64,000 bases of DNA from Halomicronema sp. CCY15110 (GTDB lineage Bacteria > Cyanobacteriota > Cyanobacteriia > Phormidesmidales > Phormidesmidaceae), in assembly GCF_016888165.1 (NCBI RefSeq), contig NZ_JACSWC010000433.1, positions 103,368 to 167,367 on the forward strand, written 5' to 3'. The position numbers were made by a program, and so were the translations under genes. Positions 42,081 through 51,350 of this stretch are shown one piece after another (position 1 is the first letter of the stretch; each line of letters starts with the position of its first letter). The notes under the pieces are model-generated. The model did not search any database and was not told where the DNA came from. It worked only from the letters and a program-made list of their open reading frames with translations.

Positions 42081-42608
42081 AGAGCCATGCGTTCATACTG
42101 AGCACTGAGCGCGCCCTTTTCAGAAAACATAGGCAATTAGTGTGCAGGGCATCCATGCGAAAGCCCTGTATTAAATTTGACGGGGCGGTTAGGACTGCCA
42201 TGCCTGAAAGACGAGGTGCGAGCGTTAGGGCGTTAGATTTCTCCAACGCCGCCAATTTTCTCTCTTCTGACTGGCATTTCTGTCCATCGGCAAGGACTAC
42301 TTACGGCGAGAGTTGTTCGCCTAGCCAGTATCCAGATGTGTCGGTTGATATTGTTTCTTGTCTAACTTCCGGGGGGATTTTAGGAAGTTGCCACAATTTA
42401 AAGCGGTTACGAATGGGGAGATGGCGTCGTTATCTCAGTGTTGATTGTGGTGTTACGTGATCAAGAACACTCAAATTTCTCTGGATGACAGGGAAATATA
42501 CGAGTAGTTCTGACTGTGGGGTGTTGCGAATTGGCTGGGTTGCCCTGGCCAATGCGAGGTGACTCGCCAGACACCTGCTGCTGTTGCTCCTCCTTCCGGG
42601 AAAATCCT
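42081..42608. other. Intergenic region before the racemase cassette
   Basis: A 528-bp gap without a credible gene. Two stems are seen: GGCGTT/AACGCC (42229-42250) and AACTTCC/GGAAGTT (42364-42389). The second could belong to the leader of the racemase operon. An in-frame GTG at 42516 would prepend a Cys-rich, non-conserved stretch to the racemase and is rejected. Confidence 0.5.
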
Positions 42609-43400
42609 ATGACACTCTATGTTTCCACAGCGGTCAATGAGCAAATCGCCCTGCCGGGCATTATTGGTGGCTTAGGGCCGCTAGCCCACATTCAATTTGA
42701 GCAGATTTTGTTGGAGCGTAGCTGTCGGCGGGGGGCGACGTGTGACCAAGCCCATCCCGAGTGGATCTTGATGAATGCGACCCAGATCCCCGATCGCACC
42801 AAAAGTATCAAAGGGATTGTTCCTGACTGTACGCCGTACCTCGTGAAATATGGACAAAGGCTACAGCGAGCCGGGGCCGATTTTTTGATTGTGACGTGCA
42901 ATACCGCCCATGCTTTTTACGCCCAAGTGCAGACCCAGCTTGACATTCCTTGGATTCCGCTGATGCAGGCGACCACTCAGTCGATCGTAGAACAGTTTCC
43001 TTCGGCACTCAATGTGGGCATATTAGCGACGGATGGCACATTGCAGACTCAACTTTATCACCAGAGCTTATGCCGGGCGGGCCTCACGTCCATTTGCCCG
43101 GCGGTGGGTTCGCCCATGCAAAAGCGGGTGATGCAGTCGATTTATCATCCCCAATGGGGCATCAAAACCACTGGGGCCAAGGTCACTGAGCAGGCTTTAG
43201 CGGCTCTCGCCCATGCGACCCACTGGCTCAAAGAACAAGGCGCTGACATTGTCATTGCTGGCTGTACTGAGCTCTCGGTGGGGCTCGCCCAAATTGAGTC
43301 CCTATCGCTGCCGTGGATTGATCCGTTAACGGCGATCGCCGATATCACGCTGGATTTGGCCCATGGCGATCGCGCTGTCCATTCTTTATTGGCTGCCTAA
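42609..43400 (+). CDS. Aspartate/glutamate-type amino-acid racemase
   Basis: A 263-residue, cofactor-independent racemase of the Asp/Glu family. The two catalytic cysteines are Cys97 (IVTCNTAHAFY) and Cys219 (VIAGCTELSVG). The start GIIGGLGPLAHIQFEQILL and ATQIPDRTKSIKG are typical of the aspartate racemase subgroup. It interconverts L- and D-forms; exact substrate not set. Its stop overlaps the next start by one base (TAATG). Confidence 0.88.
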   Translation: MTLYVSTAVNEQIALPGIIGGLGPLAHIQFEQILLERSCRRGATCDQAHPEWILMNATQIPDRTKSIKGIVPDCTPYLVKYGQRLQRAGADFLIVTCNTAHAFYAQVQTQLDIPWIPLMQATTQSIVEQFPSALNVGILATDGTLQTQLYHQSLCRAGLTSICPAVGSPMQKRVMQSIYHPQWGIKTTGAKVTEQALAALAHATHWLKEQGADIVIAGCTELSVGLAQIESLSLPWIDPLTAIADITLDLAHGDRAVHSLLAA

Positions 43401-44422
43401 TGAGGTGTTGCATCGTGTATAGCTGCTTTTTTGCCCCCCAACCGCTGGCTGTGCTAGCAAGACTCTTGAAACGCTGTGCGACCATTAGTGTCTGTTGCCT
43501 CTTGCTATGGGGCGGTGGGAGCAGCCTGACTACGCCGACGGCGATCGCCGCCCAGCCGCCCACGGTGATCGCCCAAACCAATCGCAGCGCTGCCGCAAGC
43601 GATCAGGCTTCCCGGTCGGCAGCGGCAGCGGTCAACAACGAGCAAGCTGAAATCGCCCTCATGCCTCCCGATATCCAACGCATTGTGGACCGGGGCAAGC
43701 TGATCGTGGCGGTATTGGGCAACAGCAACGCGCCTTTTTTTATGACTGACGAAACCGGCCAAGCAGCAGGACTCGATATTCAATTGGCGCAAGCCCTAGC
43801 CGACCAGTTGGGCGTTGATCTGGAACTGAACCGCTCGCCCGATACCTTCAATGCCGTGGTCGATACCGTCTACTATCGCGGTGCCGACATGGCGATTTCC
43901 AAAATCAGCCGCACGATGAAGCGTGCCGTGCGGGTGCGCTTTTCCCATCCTTACCTCACCATGCGTCAGGGGTTATTGATCAACCGCTTGCTGCTGGCTC
44001 AACAGACTAACAGCGACAACGTGATTGAAACCATTCGGGAGTTGACGGGGGATGTCGGCGTCATCAAGGGATCTTCTTACGTGGGGTTCTTACAGCAAAG
44101 ATTTCCGCAAGCCAGCATTGTGGAACTGGACTCTTGGGAGGACATTGTGACCGCCGTGAGCCAAGGAGATATTTTGGCGGGCTACCGCGATGAATTGGAA
44201 ATCAAAAAGGTGGTCAAAACGAAACCGGACGCGGCCCTACAGCTGAAGACTGCCGTCCTCACGGATACCCAAGACGCCCTCGCTATGGTCTTTCCGTGGG
44301 AAAGCGCCCATCTGCTGGCGTTTGCCAATCAGTACCTCGACACTTTGGATGCGGAATACACCGTCGACAGCATTTTGGAAGAATTTGCCACTTACTTAAA
44401 CACTCAGCCACCCACCCTTTAA
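43400..44422 (+). CDS. Periplasmic amino-acid-binding protein (SBP_bac_3)
   Basis: A 340-residue family-3 solute-binding protein. A long N-terminus with a hydrophobic stretch (CATISVCCLLLWGGG) and an AIAAQPP cleavage region is followed by DIQRIVDRGKLIVAVLG, FFMTDETGQAAGLDIQLAQ, and RVRFSHPYLTMRQGLLINR; the second lobe has GDVGVIKGSSYVGFLQQRF. It lacks adjacent ABC permease genes. Start overlaps the racemase stop, so coupled translation is likely. Confidence 0.87.
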   Translation: MRCCIVYSCFFAPQPLAVLARLLKRCATISVCCLLLWGGGSSLTTPTAIAAQPPTVIAQTNRSAAASDQASRSAAAAVNNEQAEIALMPPDIQRIVDRGKLIVAVLGNSNAPFFMTDETGQAAGLDIQLAQALADQLGVDLELNRSPDTFNAVVDTVYYRGADMAISKISRTMKRAVRVRFSHPYLTMRQGLLINRLLLAQQTNSDNVIETIRELTGDVGVIKGSSYVGFLQQRFPQASIVELDSWEDIVTAVSQGDILAGYRDELEIKKVVKTKPDAALQLKTAVLTDTQDALAMVFPWESAHLLAFANQYLDTLDAEYTVDSILEEFATYLNTQPPTL

Positions 44423-44524
44423 TCATCGCCCCATAAGCTACGGAACTTGTTGGCAAAACACTTGCCCACGCCTGAAGTCGCCCCCTGAACGCTGCCCCAA
44501 ACCATCACTGGACATCTCACTGCC

Positions 44525-45853
44525 ATGACGACTTATCTGAAAAAAAGCCGACTGCCCCACATTTCGGTGGAATGGTTACGGAGTCCGTGGTGCATTTTGG
44601 TGAGTGTTGTTTTGGGGGTTTACATTGGCACCTCACTCCCCCCGGTCGCGGAAGCGATCGCCCCCATTGGCAATCTCTATCTCGGCTTATTGAAAATGTG
44701 TGTGCTGCCGATTTTGTTATCTGCAATTTCCAACAGTATTGGGCGGCTGATGCAGAGCCATGATGCCAAGCAATATGTGCAGCGCATCTTAATTGTGTTT
44801 CCCGTCGCCATGTTTGGCATGAGTGCGTTAGCCGCTGTAATCGCAATTTTGACTGGCCCGGGTCGTAACCTGTCTGCCGCGACGTTGGAGAGCTTGGGAG
44901 GCTTGGTCAACCAATCCAGCATTGATTTGGAAATGTCGTTGACGGGACCGATTCCGGTGGAAGAGTCGGGCACTAATCTGGCGTCCTTTATCCTCAACAT
45001 GGTGCCGGAAAATATTTTCCTCGCCTTGAGTGAAGGGCAAACGCTGAAAGTGCTCATTTTTGCCATTGTGTTTGGCATTTCTCTGGGCCTGATCAAAAAC
45101 GCCAACACAGAACCACTCTTCAATATTTTGGACAGCATTTACAGCGCCTTTAACCAAGTCATTCACTGGCTGACCTATTTATTGCCGTTTGGTCTGTGCA
45201 GTTTGCTGGCGGTGCAACTCTCACGCATTGGCTTGGATGTCTTGTTTTCCATGGTCAATTTTGTGGTCGTCACCTTAGCGGTTTTTGCGGCGGTGTATGT
45301 GTTGAGCACGTTCATCATTAGCTGGCGAGCGCAGCAATCGCTCCTGGCTGTACTCAGAGCCCAAAAAGATCCGACTATTTTGGCGCTGGCCACCACCAGT
45401 AGTCTGGCTTGCCTGCCCGCCGCGATCGCTAGCCTGCACGAAGATTTGCACTTTGATCGGCAAACGACCGACTTGGTGACCCCGCTCTCCATTACCCTCT
45501 GCCGCTTTGGCTCCATCATTTACTTTGCGGCGGCCACTGTATTCGTCATGCAGCTCTATCAAAAACCGCTCGATGTTGGCACCCTCTTTATCATCATCGT
45601 CGGTTCCGTATTTGCGGGTATGGCAACCTCTGGAGTCACGGGTATTTTGACGTTGACGATGTTGGGGCTGGTACTCGATCCCCTCAAGCTGCCGCTGGAT
45701 GCGGTTTTGGTGTTGTTTGTAGCGATCGACCCCATCATCAATCCCTTTAGAACCCTCAGCATCGTGCAAACGGGCATGGCCACCACGGCGATGATCGCCA
45801 ATGTGCAGACGGAGCCGCAACTCGACGTCGCGCCGATTAATCAATCTGTGTAA
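44525..45853 (+). CDS. Dicarboxylate/amino acid:cation symporter (DAACS)
   Basis: A 442-residue secondary transporter of the GltP/GltT/DctA family. It has the eight-helix plus hairpin design: LYLGLLKMCVLPILLSAISN (start of the core), the Ser-rich hairpin region (LALATTSSLACLPAAIASL), and the second hairpin/NMDGT-related part (FAGMATSGVTGILTLTML; VLFVAIDPIINPFRTL). It would import Asp/Glu or related acids with Na+ or H+. It lies 102 bp behind the binding protein and completes the racemase cassette. Confidence 0.88.
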   Translation: MTTYLKKSRLPHISVEWLRSPWCILVSVVLGVYIGTSLPPVAEAIAPIGNLYLGLLKMCVLPILLSAISNSIGRLMQSHDAKQYVQRILIVFPVAMFGMSALAAVIAILTGPGRNLSAATLESLGGLVNQSSIDLEMSLTGPIPVEESGTNLASFILNMVPENIFLALSEGQTLKVLIFAIVFGISLGLIKNANTEPLFNILDSIYSAFNQVIHWLTYLLPFGLCSLLAVQLSRIGLDVLFSMVNFVVVTLAVFAAVYVLSTFIISWRAQQSLLAVLRAQKDPTILALATTSSLACLPAAIASLHEDLHFDRQTTDLVTPLSITLCRFGSIIYFAAATVFVMQLYQKPLDVGTLFIIIVGSVFAGMATSGVTGILTLTMLGLVLDPLKLPLDAVLVLFVAIDPIINPFRTLSIVQTGMATTAMIANVQTEPQLDVAPINQSV

Positions 45854-46068
45854 TGGGCAAAGTCAGCTAACGCGATCGCCCTGGGCGCACCATGCAACCA
45901 TGCTTGAATGAGCACGAGGTGGGCGATCGCCGATGATTCAATCTGCGGTTGCTACCCGCCCTTAGCGGTGGTCTCGATGCTTCATCTTTCGCAAACTAAT
46001 CTTCCCCGGCTTGCCAAAATGTAAGCTAGGCTTACCCTTAGTGTAAATTCACTCAAGAGATATTTTTC

Positions 46069-46488
46069 ATGGTAGAAAGTGGCAAAACAGTCAAAGTTCA
46101 CTATACGGGTAAGTTAAACGACGGCTCCGTCTTCGATTCTTCGGAAGGGCGCGACCCCTTAGAATTTCAGGTCGGCGTTGGACAAGTCATTCCTGGTTTT
46201 GATGCCGCCATTCAGCAAATGGATGTGGGCGCGTCTCAGACCATTACCATTCCCAGCAATGAAGCCTATGGAGAGGTGCGCGAAGAGATGATTGCGGTCG
46301 TGCCCCATACCCAGTTTCCCGAAGGGATCAATCCCGAAGTTGGGCAAACCCTACAGCTCAAAACCCCAGAGGGAGCCCTGCCCGTCCGGGTCACCGACGT
46401 TAAAGACGAAGGCGTGGTGATTGATGGTAACCATCCCCTGGCAGGAAAAGATTTGATCTTTGACCTCACCCTCGTCGAGGCCGCCTAA
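46069..46488 (+). CDS. SlyD-like FKBP peptidyl-prolyl isomerase
   Basis: A 139-residue FKBP. The FKBP fold is seen in VKVHYTGKLNDGSVFDSSEG and the closing LIFDLTLVEA, interrupted by the insert-in-flap chaperone domain (about 70-120; EAYGEVREEMIAVVPHTQFP, NHPLAGKDL). The His-rich metal-binding tail of E. coli SlyD is absent. It catalyses proline isomerisation during folding. Single gene, followed by a strong terminator. Confidence 0.92.
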   Translation: MVESGKTVKVHYTGKLNDGSVFDSSEGRDPLEFQVGVGQVIPGFDAAIQQMDVGASQTITIPSNEAYGEVREEMIAVVPHTQFPEGINPEVGQTLQLKTPEGALPVRVTDVKDEGVVIDGNHPLAGKDLIFDLTLVEAA

Positions 46489-46542
46489 GGCGCGCTGTCG
46501 GATCACATTGGTGATGAATCACACCAATTAAAGTCGTGAACT

Positions 46543-46579
46543 AGCCCTCGAAGACATTGGCGCTTCGAGGGCTTTGGTT
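46543..46579 (+). terminator. Intrinsic terminator after the FKBP gene
   Basis: AGCCCTCGAA (46543-46552) and TTCGAGGGCT (46564-46573) form a perfect 10-bp stem with an 11-nt loop, followed by TTGGTTTT. Confidence 0.8.
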
Positions 46580-46719
46580 TTGATGGGGGACAATTTTGAG
46601 GGGCGATCGCCCGCCTATCCAGCCAACGATGGCAGCGGATGTCAAGTCTGCCTGAGTCAGTGTTCCCATTCGGTACCGTTGTTGGTAGGAAAGTCAGCAT
46701 TCGCGTTTAGCATGGCTGT

Positions 46720-48939
46720 ATGGATTTGTTTGATCACCATCGTGAAGCGCAGATTGACGCCGAGGCTCCCTTAGCGGCGCGGCTGCGACCGCGCACGTTG
46801 GACGAGTTTATTGGTCAGGATGCGGTGGTGGGGCCGGGGCGGTTACTGCGACGGGCGATTCAGGCGGATCAGCTCTCTTCCCTCATCTTTTTTGGCCCAC
46901 CCGGGACGGGCAAAACGACGCTAGCGCGAATTATTGCGAATACGACGAGTGCCCAATTTATTGCGCTGAATGCGGTGCTGGCGGGAGTCAAAGATATTCG
47001 GGAGGCGATCGCCCAAGCCCAAGCGCTGCGCGGGCAATTTGGTCGTCGCACGATTCTGTTTATCGACGAAGTCCATCGCTTCAACAAAGCCCAGCAGGAC
47101 GCGCTGTTGCCGTGGGTGGAAAATGGCACGGTGATTCTGATTGGGGCAACAACGGAGAATCCGTTCTTTGAGGTGAACAAGGCGCTGGTCAGTCGATCGC
47201 GGGTGTTCCAGCTCAAATCTTTAGAGCGGGACGACTTGTATCGAGTGGTGGCGCAAGCTTTGGCAGACGGGGCGCGGGGATATGGCGATCGCTCTGTACA
47301 AATGGATGAGGAGGCGATCGCGCATCTCGTCAATGTGGCTAATGGCGATGCGCGGGCACTGCTGAATGCGCTGGAACTCGCCGTCGAAACCACTGAGCCA
47401 GAGCCCGACGGTACCCTGCGGATTTCCCTGGCCGTGGCCGAAGAGTCGATTCAACAGCGGGCGGTGCTGTACGACAAAGAAGGCGACGCCCACTTTGACA
47501 CCATCAGCGCTTTCATCAAAAGTCTGCGCGGGTCCGACCCGGATGCCGCTTTGTACTGGCTGGCGCGGATGATCTATGCCGGAGAAGACCCGCGCTACAT
47601 TTTCCGGCGGCTGATCATTCTGGCGAGTGAGGATGTGGGCTTGGCCGATCCCCAAGCGGTGGCAGTCGCCATGAGCTGTGCGGAAGCGTTCGATCGCGTG
47701 GGCATGCCCGAAGGTCGTTATCCCCTGGCCCAAGCGACCTTGTATTTGGCGACGGCCCCCAAATCCAACAGTGCGATGGCCTTTTTTGATGCGCTGGCAG
47801 CGGTGGAAAAGGAGCAACAGCAAGAAGTTCCCAATCCCTTACGCGATCCCAGCCGGGATAAAGAGGGCTTCGGTCATGGCAAAGGCTATCTCTATCCCCA
47901 TTCCTACCGCGAGCATTGGGTGGCGCAGCAGTATTTGCCGTCGGGGTTGCAGGGGCAGGTGTTTTACCAGCCGTCGGATCAGGGATATGAGCGCTCGATT
48001 CAGCAGCAGGTGGTGCGACGACGGGAGGCCCAACTCGCCGCCATGGTGGAAGGCACGAGTACGCCGACCACGGAAGCGCTCACTTACAGTCCCCAGGATC
48101 CGGCCCGCGATCGCTGGCTACAGCGCACCCTGAGCCAAGCCGGCGAACGGCTGGGGCAGGTGCGCGATCGCCTCTTCAACTCGCTAGCGATCCAGCGCCA
48201 TCACACCCTGCTGGATCTCAATGCTCGCAGCGGTTTGCTCACCTGGGAAGCTGTGCGACAAGTGCCCGAAGGCGGCGTTTACAGCCGGACGGAGACGGCT
48301 CAAGATTTTGCCGCGCTCACGGAGCAGGCCAACGTCTTGCCAGCGCTGGCTCGCCCCATCATTTTTCAAGCCGAGTTGTCGGCTCTGACGGCCCAGCTCA
48401 GCCCGATCGCCCCCGGCATTAAGTTCGATCGCATCATCGGGCGCAATGTGTTTGGGGCGATCGCCCCGACTCCGGGCTTAATCGAGGCGATCGTCGCAGT
48501 ACTGCATCCCGCTGGTAGCTGTGCCCTGGCAGAGACCATCCCCTGCCACAGTCAACGGTTGTGGCAACTGGTGCCAGCGGAAAAATTGCCTGACTCGCTC
48601 CATGGGCGCTGGCGTCATGCCGAAGAACAGCTCTATACCGACGACACCGATCCCCGCTTTGCCTGGACGGCAGAGACGCTGGTGCAGCAGCTAGAAGCGG
48701 CGGGGCTAGCCGTGACGTGGACTCAAGAAACTGTCCACAGTGACTTATTGGTTAGCGAAAAGCTCTGCGATCGCTGGTTCGACATGAGTAACCCCCACAG
48801 TTACAGTGCCAAGCTGGCGGTCACGTTAGCGCCTGAAGATCGGCAGGCGATTGAGCCCGCACTGCGCCGCCAAGTCCAAAATCAAACCGTGAGCTGGCAG
48901 TCTACCCAACTCTTGCTCACGGGCTGGTATGCCGACTAA
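46720..48939 (+). CDS. RarA/MgsA-type AAA+ ATPase fused to a methyltransferase-like domain
   Basis: A 739-residue fusion. Residues about 15-440 are a RarA (WRNIP1) clamp-loader-like ATPase: Walker A GPPGTGKT at 59-66, Walker [11 protein letters not shown], sensor [10 protein letters not shown], then [20 protein letters not shown]. The C-terminal part (about 470-735) looks like a class I methyltransferase: motif I-like [41 protein letters not shown]. RarA acts at stalled replication forks; the role of the extra domain is unknown. The fusion is typical of cyanobacteria. ATG 46712 is out of frame. Confidence 0.88.
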   Translation: MDLFDHHREAQIDAEAPLAARLRPRTLDEFIGQDAVVGPGRLLRRAIQADQLSSLIFFGPPGTGKTTLARIIANTTSAQFIALNAVLAGVKDIREAIAQAQALRGQFGRRTILFIDEVHRFNKAQQDALLPWVENGTVILIGATTENPFFEVNKALVSRSRVFQLKSLERDDLYRVVAQALADGARGYGDRSVQMDEEAIAHLVNVANGDARALLNALELAVETTEPEPDGTLRISLAVAEESIQQRAVLYDKEGDAHFDTISAFIKSLRGSDPDAALYWLARMIYAGEDPRYIFRRLIILASEDVGLADPQAVAVAMSCAEAFDRVGMPEGRYPLAQATLYLATAPKSNSAMAFFDALAAVEKEQQQEVPNPLRDPSRDKEGFGHGKGYLYPHSYREHWVAQQYLPSGLQGQVFYQPSDQGYERSIQQQVVRRREAQLAAMVEGTSTPTTEALTYSPQDPARDRWLQRTLSQAGERLGQVRDRLFNSLAIQRHHTLLDLNARSGLLTWEAVRQVPEGGVYSRTETAQDFAALTEQANVLPALARPIIFQAELSALTAQLSPIAPGIKFDRIIGRNVFGAIAPTPGLIEAIVAVLHPAGSCALAETIPCHSQRLWQLVPAEKLPDSLHGRWRHAEEQLYTDDTDPRFAWTAETLVQQLEAAGLAVTWTQETVHSDLLVSEKLCDRWFDMSNPHSYSAKLAVTLAPEDRQAIEPALRRQVQNQTVSWQSTQLLLTGWYAD

Positions 48940-49132
48940 TGGGTTCCCAGCGGCGATCGCGGGAGCGCGTCGTCATCACCTGGTAAACTTCACGGCTGAT
49001 GGGTTGTTGAGCCAGTCATTACGCCAATTGGTGATCCCTGGCCTACCCATCGAAAACGTGTCCCAAACTGGCCTTGAGTGGTGTGTCAGCTTGCCGAGCT
49101 GCATCAGCCAGAGCAATGGCTGCGTCAGACGG

Positions 49133-50431
49133 CTAGCGGCTGGGGGTTGAAGAACGTGGCTCTAGCTCCAGATCGTCTTGAATGGCTTGTTCGAGCAGGC
49201 GATTGGGTTGGGGGCGGGTGGGATTGCCGACGCCCACGTACTTTTCCACCAGGGTGAGCAACTCATGGGCACCGAAGGGTTTGGTTAAGTAGTCGGTGGC
49301 ACCAGCCATGCGGGCCTTGACGCGATCGATAAAGCCATCTTTGCCGGTCAGCATGATGATGGGCGTTTGCCGAAACACGCTGGATTGGCGCAGCATGGCG
49401 CAGAGTTCGTACCCCTCCAACTCAGGCATGGCAATGTCACAGAGGATCAAGTCTGGCCGGAGCTGAAACAGCAAACTGAGGGCGCGGAGCGGATTGCCAA
49501 TGGAGGTCGCTTCGTAACCGTGCTCGTCCAAAATTTGCTCGATCGCTTGGCGAATGGTCACCCCATCATCTACACAGACAATGCGTGGCACTTGGGTGGC
49601 CTGCCAATCTTCGACGGATTCTGGCGGGGCGAGTGGGCTCGTGACTTCTGATAGATGGATGATGCCTTGCCGCACGTAAGGATAAATCGCCTTCCCGACG
49701 GTCACGACGCCCTTATTCCAATACCGCGAAATCTGTTGAATGGACGTTTGACCATCCATCCAGCGCAACATGCGCGCCGTTTTTTCATCATCGGCGTCCT
49801 GGGAATGCAATTTTTGCAAAATGCTGGGGCACTGATGGGGCGATTGAATGTGGGGGTAGAACTGGTTCCACGCTTGAATTTGCGTGGTAATGGTGGCGAC
49901 GAGCGAACTAATTTCAAAGGTTGTGAGCTGCGGGCTCAACGCAGCAGACAGCTTAAACACAAACGCCCCTTGATGCAGACTCAGCAGATCAAACAGGGTT
50001 TCCTGCACCATGCCATTGAGAATTTGCCGTCCTTGTTCTGGGGTCAGGCGGTGGTTTTCGAGCAGTGCCCACAAGTAGCCATATTCTGGCGAGTTGAAGG
50101 TCGCGATCGCGGGCACATCCAAATCTTTGAGCGATTTGTCCAGGTTGTAACGATGCAAGTACCCCCGCAGGCGATCGAGATTGCCGTCAGTGGTGCCCGC
50201 GTAGACGATTTGCCCATTGAGAAAAAAGACCAACCAGGAATGGGGCGACTGGGTCTTGGGCTGAGCGCTGTCAGCTCCCATGGCAGGCAGCGCTGGCATG
50301 TAGGCTTCGACATAGAGTTCGCCAGTGCGTTGGCCGAGTTCTATGAGCTGCAAAATGCTCCGAATATCAATTTCTGCCAGCTGGCCCTGCATAAATCTGT
50401 GACCGTGTTCTGTAAAAAGCTGTGGGTTCAA
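49133..50431 (-). CDS. PatA-like response regulator (DUF4388/PATAN plus receiver)
   Basis: A 432-residue regulator. The N-terminal DUF4388/PATAN segment (about 10-270) starts GQLAEIDIRSILQLIELGQR and includes WLVFFLNGQIVYAGTTDGNL; PATAN domains belong to the cyanobacterial PatA family. The C-terminal receiver (about 285-405) has VDDGVTIRQ, phospho-acceptor Asp332 (LILCDIAMPELEGYE), Thr in MLTGKDG and Lys in YLTKPFG. No DNA-binding domain is fused, so output is by protein contact, often in motility pathways. No che/pil genes are beside it. M14 is an alternative start. Confidence 0.88.
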   Translation of the reverse strand: MNPQLFTEHGHRFMQGQLAEIDIRSILQLIELGQRTGELYVEAYMPALPAMGADSAQPKTQSPHSWLVFFLNGQIVYAGTTDGNLDRLRGYLHRYNLDKSLKDLDVPAIATFNSPEYGYLWALLENHRLTPEQGRQILNGMVQETLFDLLSLHQGAFVFKLSAALSPQLTTFEISSLVATITTQIQAWNQFYPHIQSPHQCPSILQKLHSQDADDEKTARMLRWMDGQTSIQQISRYWNKGVVTVGKAIYPYVRQGIIHLSEVTSPLAPPESVEDWQATQVPRIVCVDDGVTIRQAIEQILDEHGYEATSIGNPLRALSLLFQLRPDLILCDIAMPELEGYELCAMLRQSSVFRQTPIIMLTGKDGFIDRVKARMAGATDYLTKPFGAHELLTLVEKYVGVGNPTRPQPNRLLEQAIQDDLELEPRSSTPSR

Positions 50432-51350
50432 TTTAACGTCGTTAGGGTCGGAAAGAAATGCTGATGGATAGCCGAGCTCAAATCAATTGAGCGGATTTTC
50501 CTTCGCCGACTCACGAGTTGCGTTAGGTAGGCACTTGATCGGGGGCAGGCTTCCGACGGTAATTAACCCCCGGATTGCTTGAGTTGTCTACAATCATATG
50601 GCCTTCGAGGGGGAATGTCTCGCGAGTCGGCATTCGGCTTGGCGATCGCCCCCCCGACCGGAGCCTGAGCAACGACGCTAGCGGTTGAGGTCATGCGGTT
50701 TGTCCGGTCATGACGCGCCGAATCTCGCGGCGGCAAAGAAATGCTACAAAGGGCCACCTTCATGGGAGCGGAAGTATGGCGTGGATTTGCTGCTGGCGGG
50801 CATCCGCTCCGCCCTGGCGTCCCTCTGGCCGGTGAGCGATTGAGCAACCGCCGCCCTGATGGCCGAGTTTGAGGCCCAGCTGCGTCAGCAGCCCGACAAA
50901 GCCGCAGCCCTGCGCCAAGCCCAGGTGACCATGTTGTGGGGGGAGGTCAGGATGCCAGATGGCGTGTAGACCTGGCGTGCTGCGGCCAGGCCGCTGCCGG
51001 AGCACTTAGGGATTAGCGGGAAAATAAGATCCCGGTGGTGAGGGTCGGTGAGTGGATGAGGTGGTGGGTCGGTGGGATCGATTCAAGTGAGGAGCCGGTA
51101 CTTTTATTGCAAGCACGTCCCTGAGCTAACCGGCGCTTCGGGAATCCTCAACCGCCGGACTACTGGGCCGCGTTCACGCGGGTGGGCAATCCGTGGTGAG
51201 TCCTAGGGCATCCCATTCATAGTTTTTGATCGCTAAAAATTACTAATTCTCGTTGCGAACAGCACCCATGGCCCGATAAATCGTCTGTAATAACCCTGGG
51301 TACCATTGCATTGATATCAACGCCAACGGGGCGATCGCGGGGAAAGAAAC
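50432..51350. other. 919-bp gap holding a CHAT-protein relic
   Basis: Divergent spacer between the PatA-like gene and the two-partner-secretion/CHAT gene. 50778-51199 is a broken CHAT remnant (separate entry). The rest (50432-50777 and 51200-51350) holds no gene; it should carry both promoters, and GGGGAAAG near 51338 is the ribosome site of the next gene. Confidence 0.6.
50778..51199 (+). pseudogene. Broken C-terminus of a CHAT-domain protein
   Basis: Frame 1: GVDLLLAGIRSALASLWPVSD, TGA at 50841-50843, then ATAALMAEFEAQLRQQPDKA and LRQAQVTMLWGEVRMPDG to TAG at 50969. In another frame 51155-51199 reads PDYWAAFTRVGNPW-stop. These match, in order, the tail of the intact CHAT protein next door (SAIAALWQVSDLETAGLMAE; YYWAAFTLVGNPW). 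The TGA stands where related proteins have Glu, and at least one frameshift follows. The rest of the gene is gone. Confidence 0.8.

Noticed and set aside
42035..42460. 141-codon frame spanning the end of the DUF1350 gene
   Set aside because: It overlaps a real gene, is Cys/Arg-rich and lacks a start with a ribosome site.
45275..45844. 189-codon frame opposite the DAACS symporter
   Set aside because: Arg/Gly/Gln-rich antisense of transmembrane sequence; no family resemblance.
47820..47880. Apparent insertion ([16 protein letters not shown]) in the RarA part
   Set aside because: RarA proteins normally have a P-N-x-L-x-D-x-x-R-D-K-x-G-F-G-H-G segment here; it is not an insertion.
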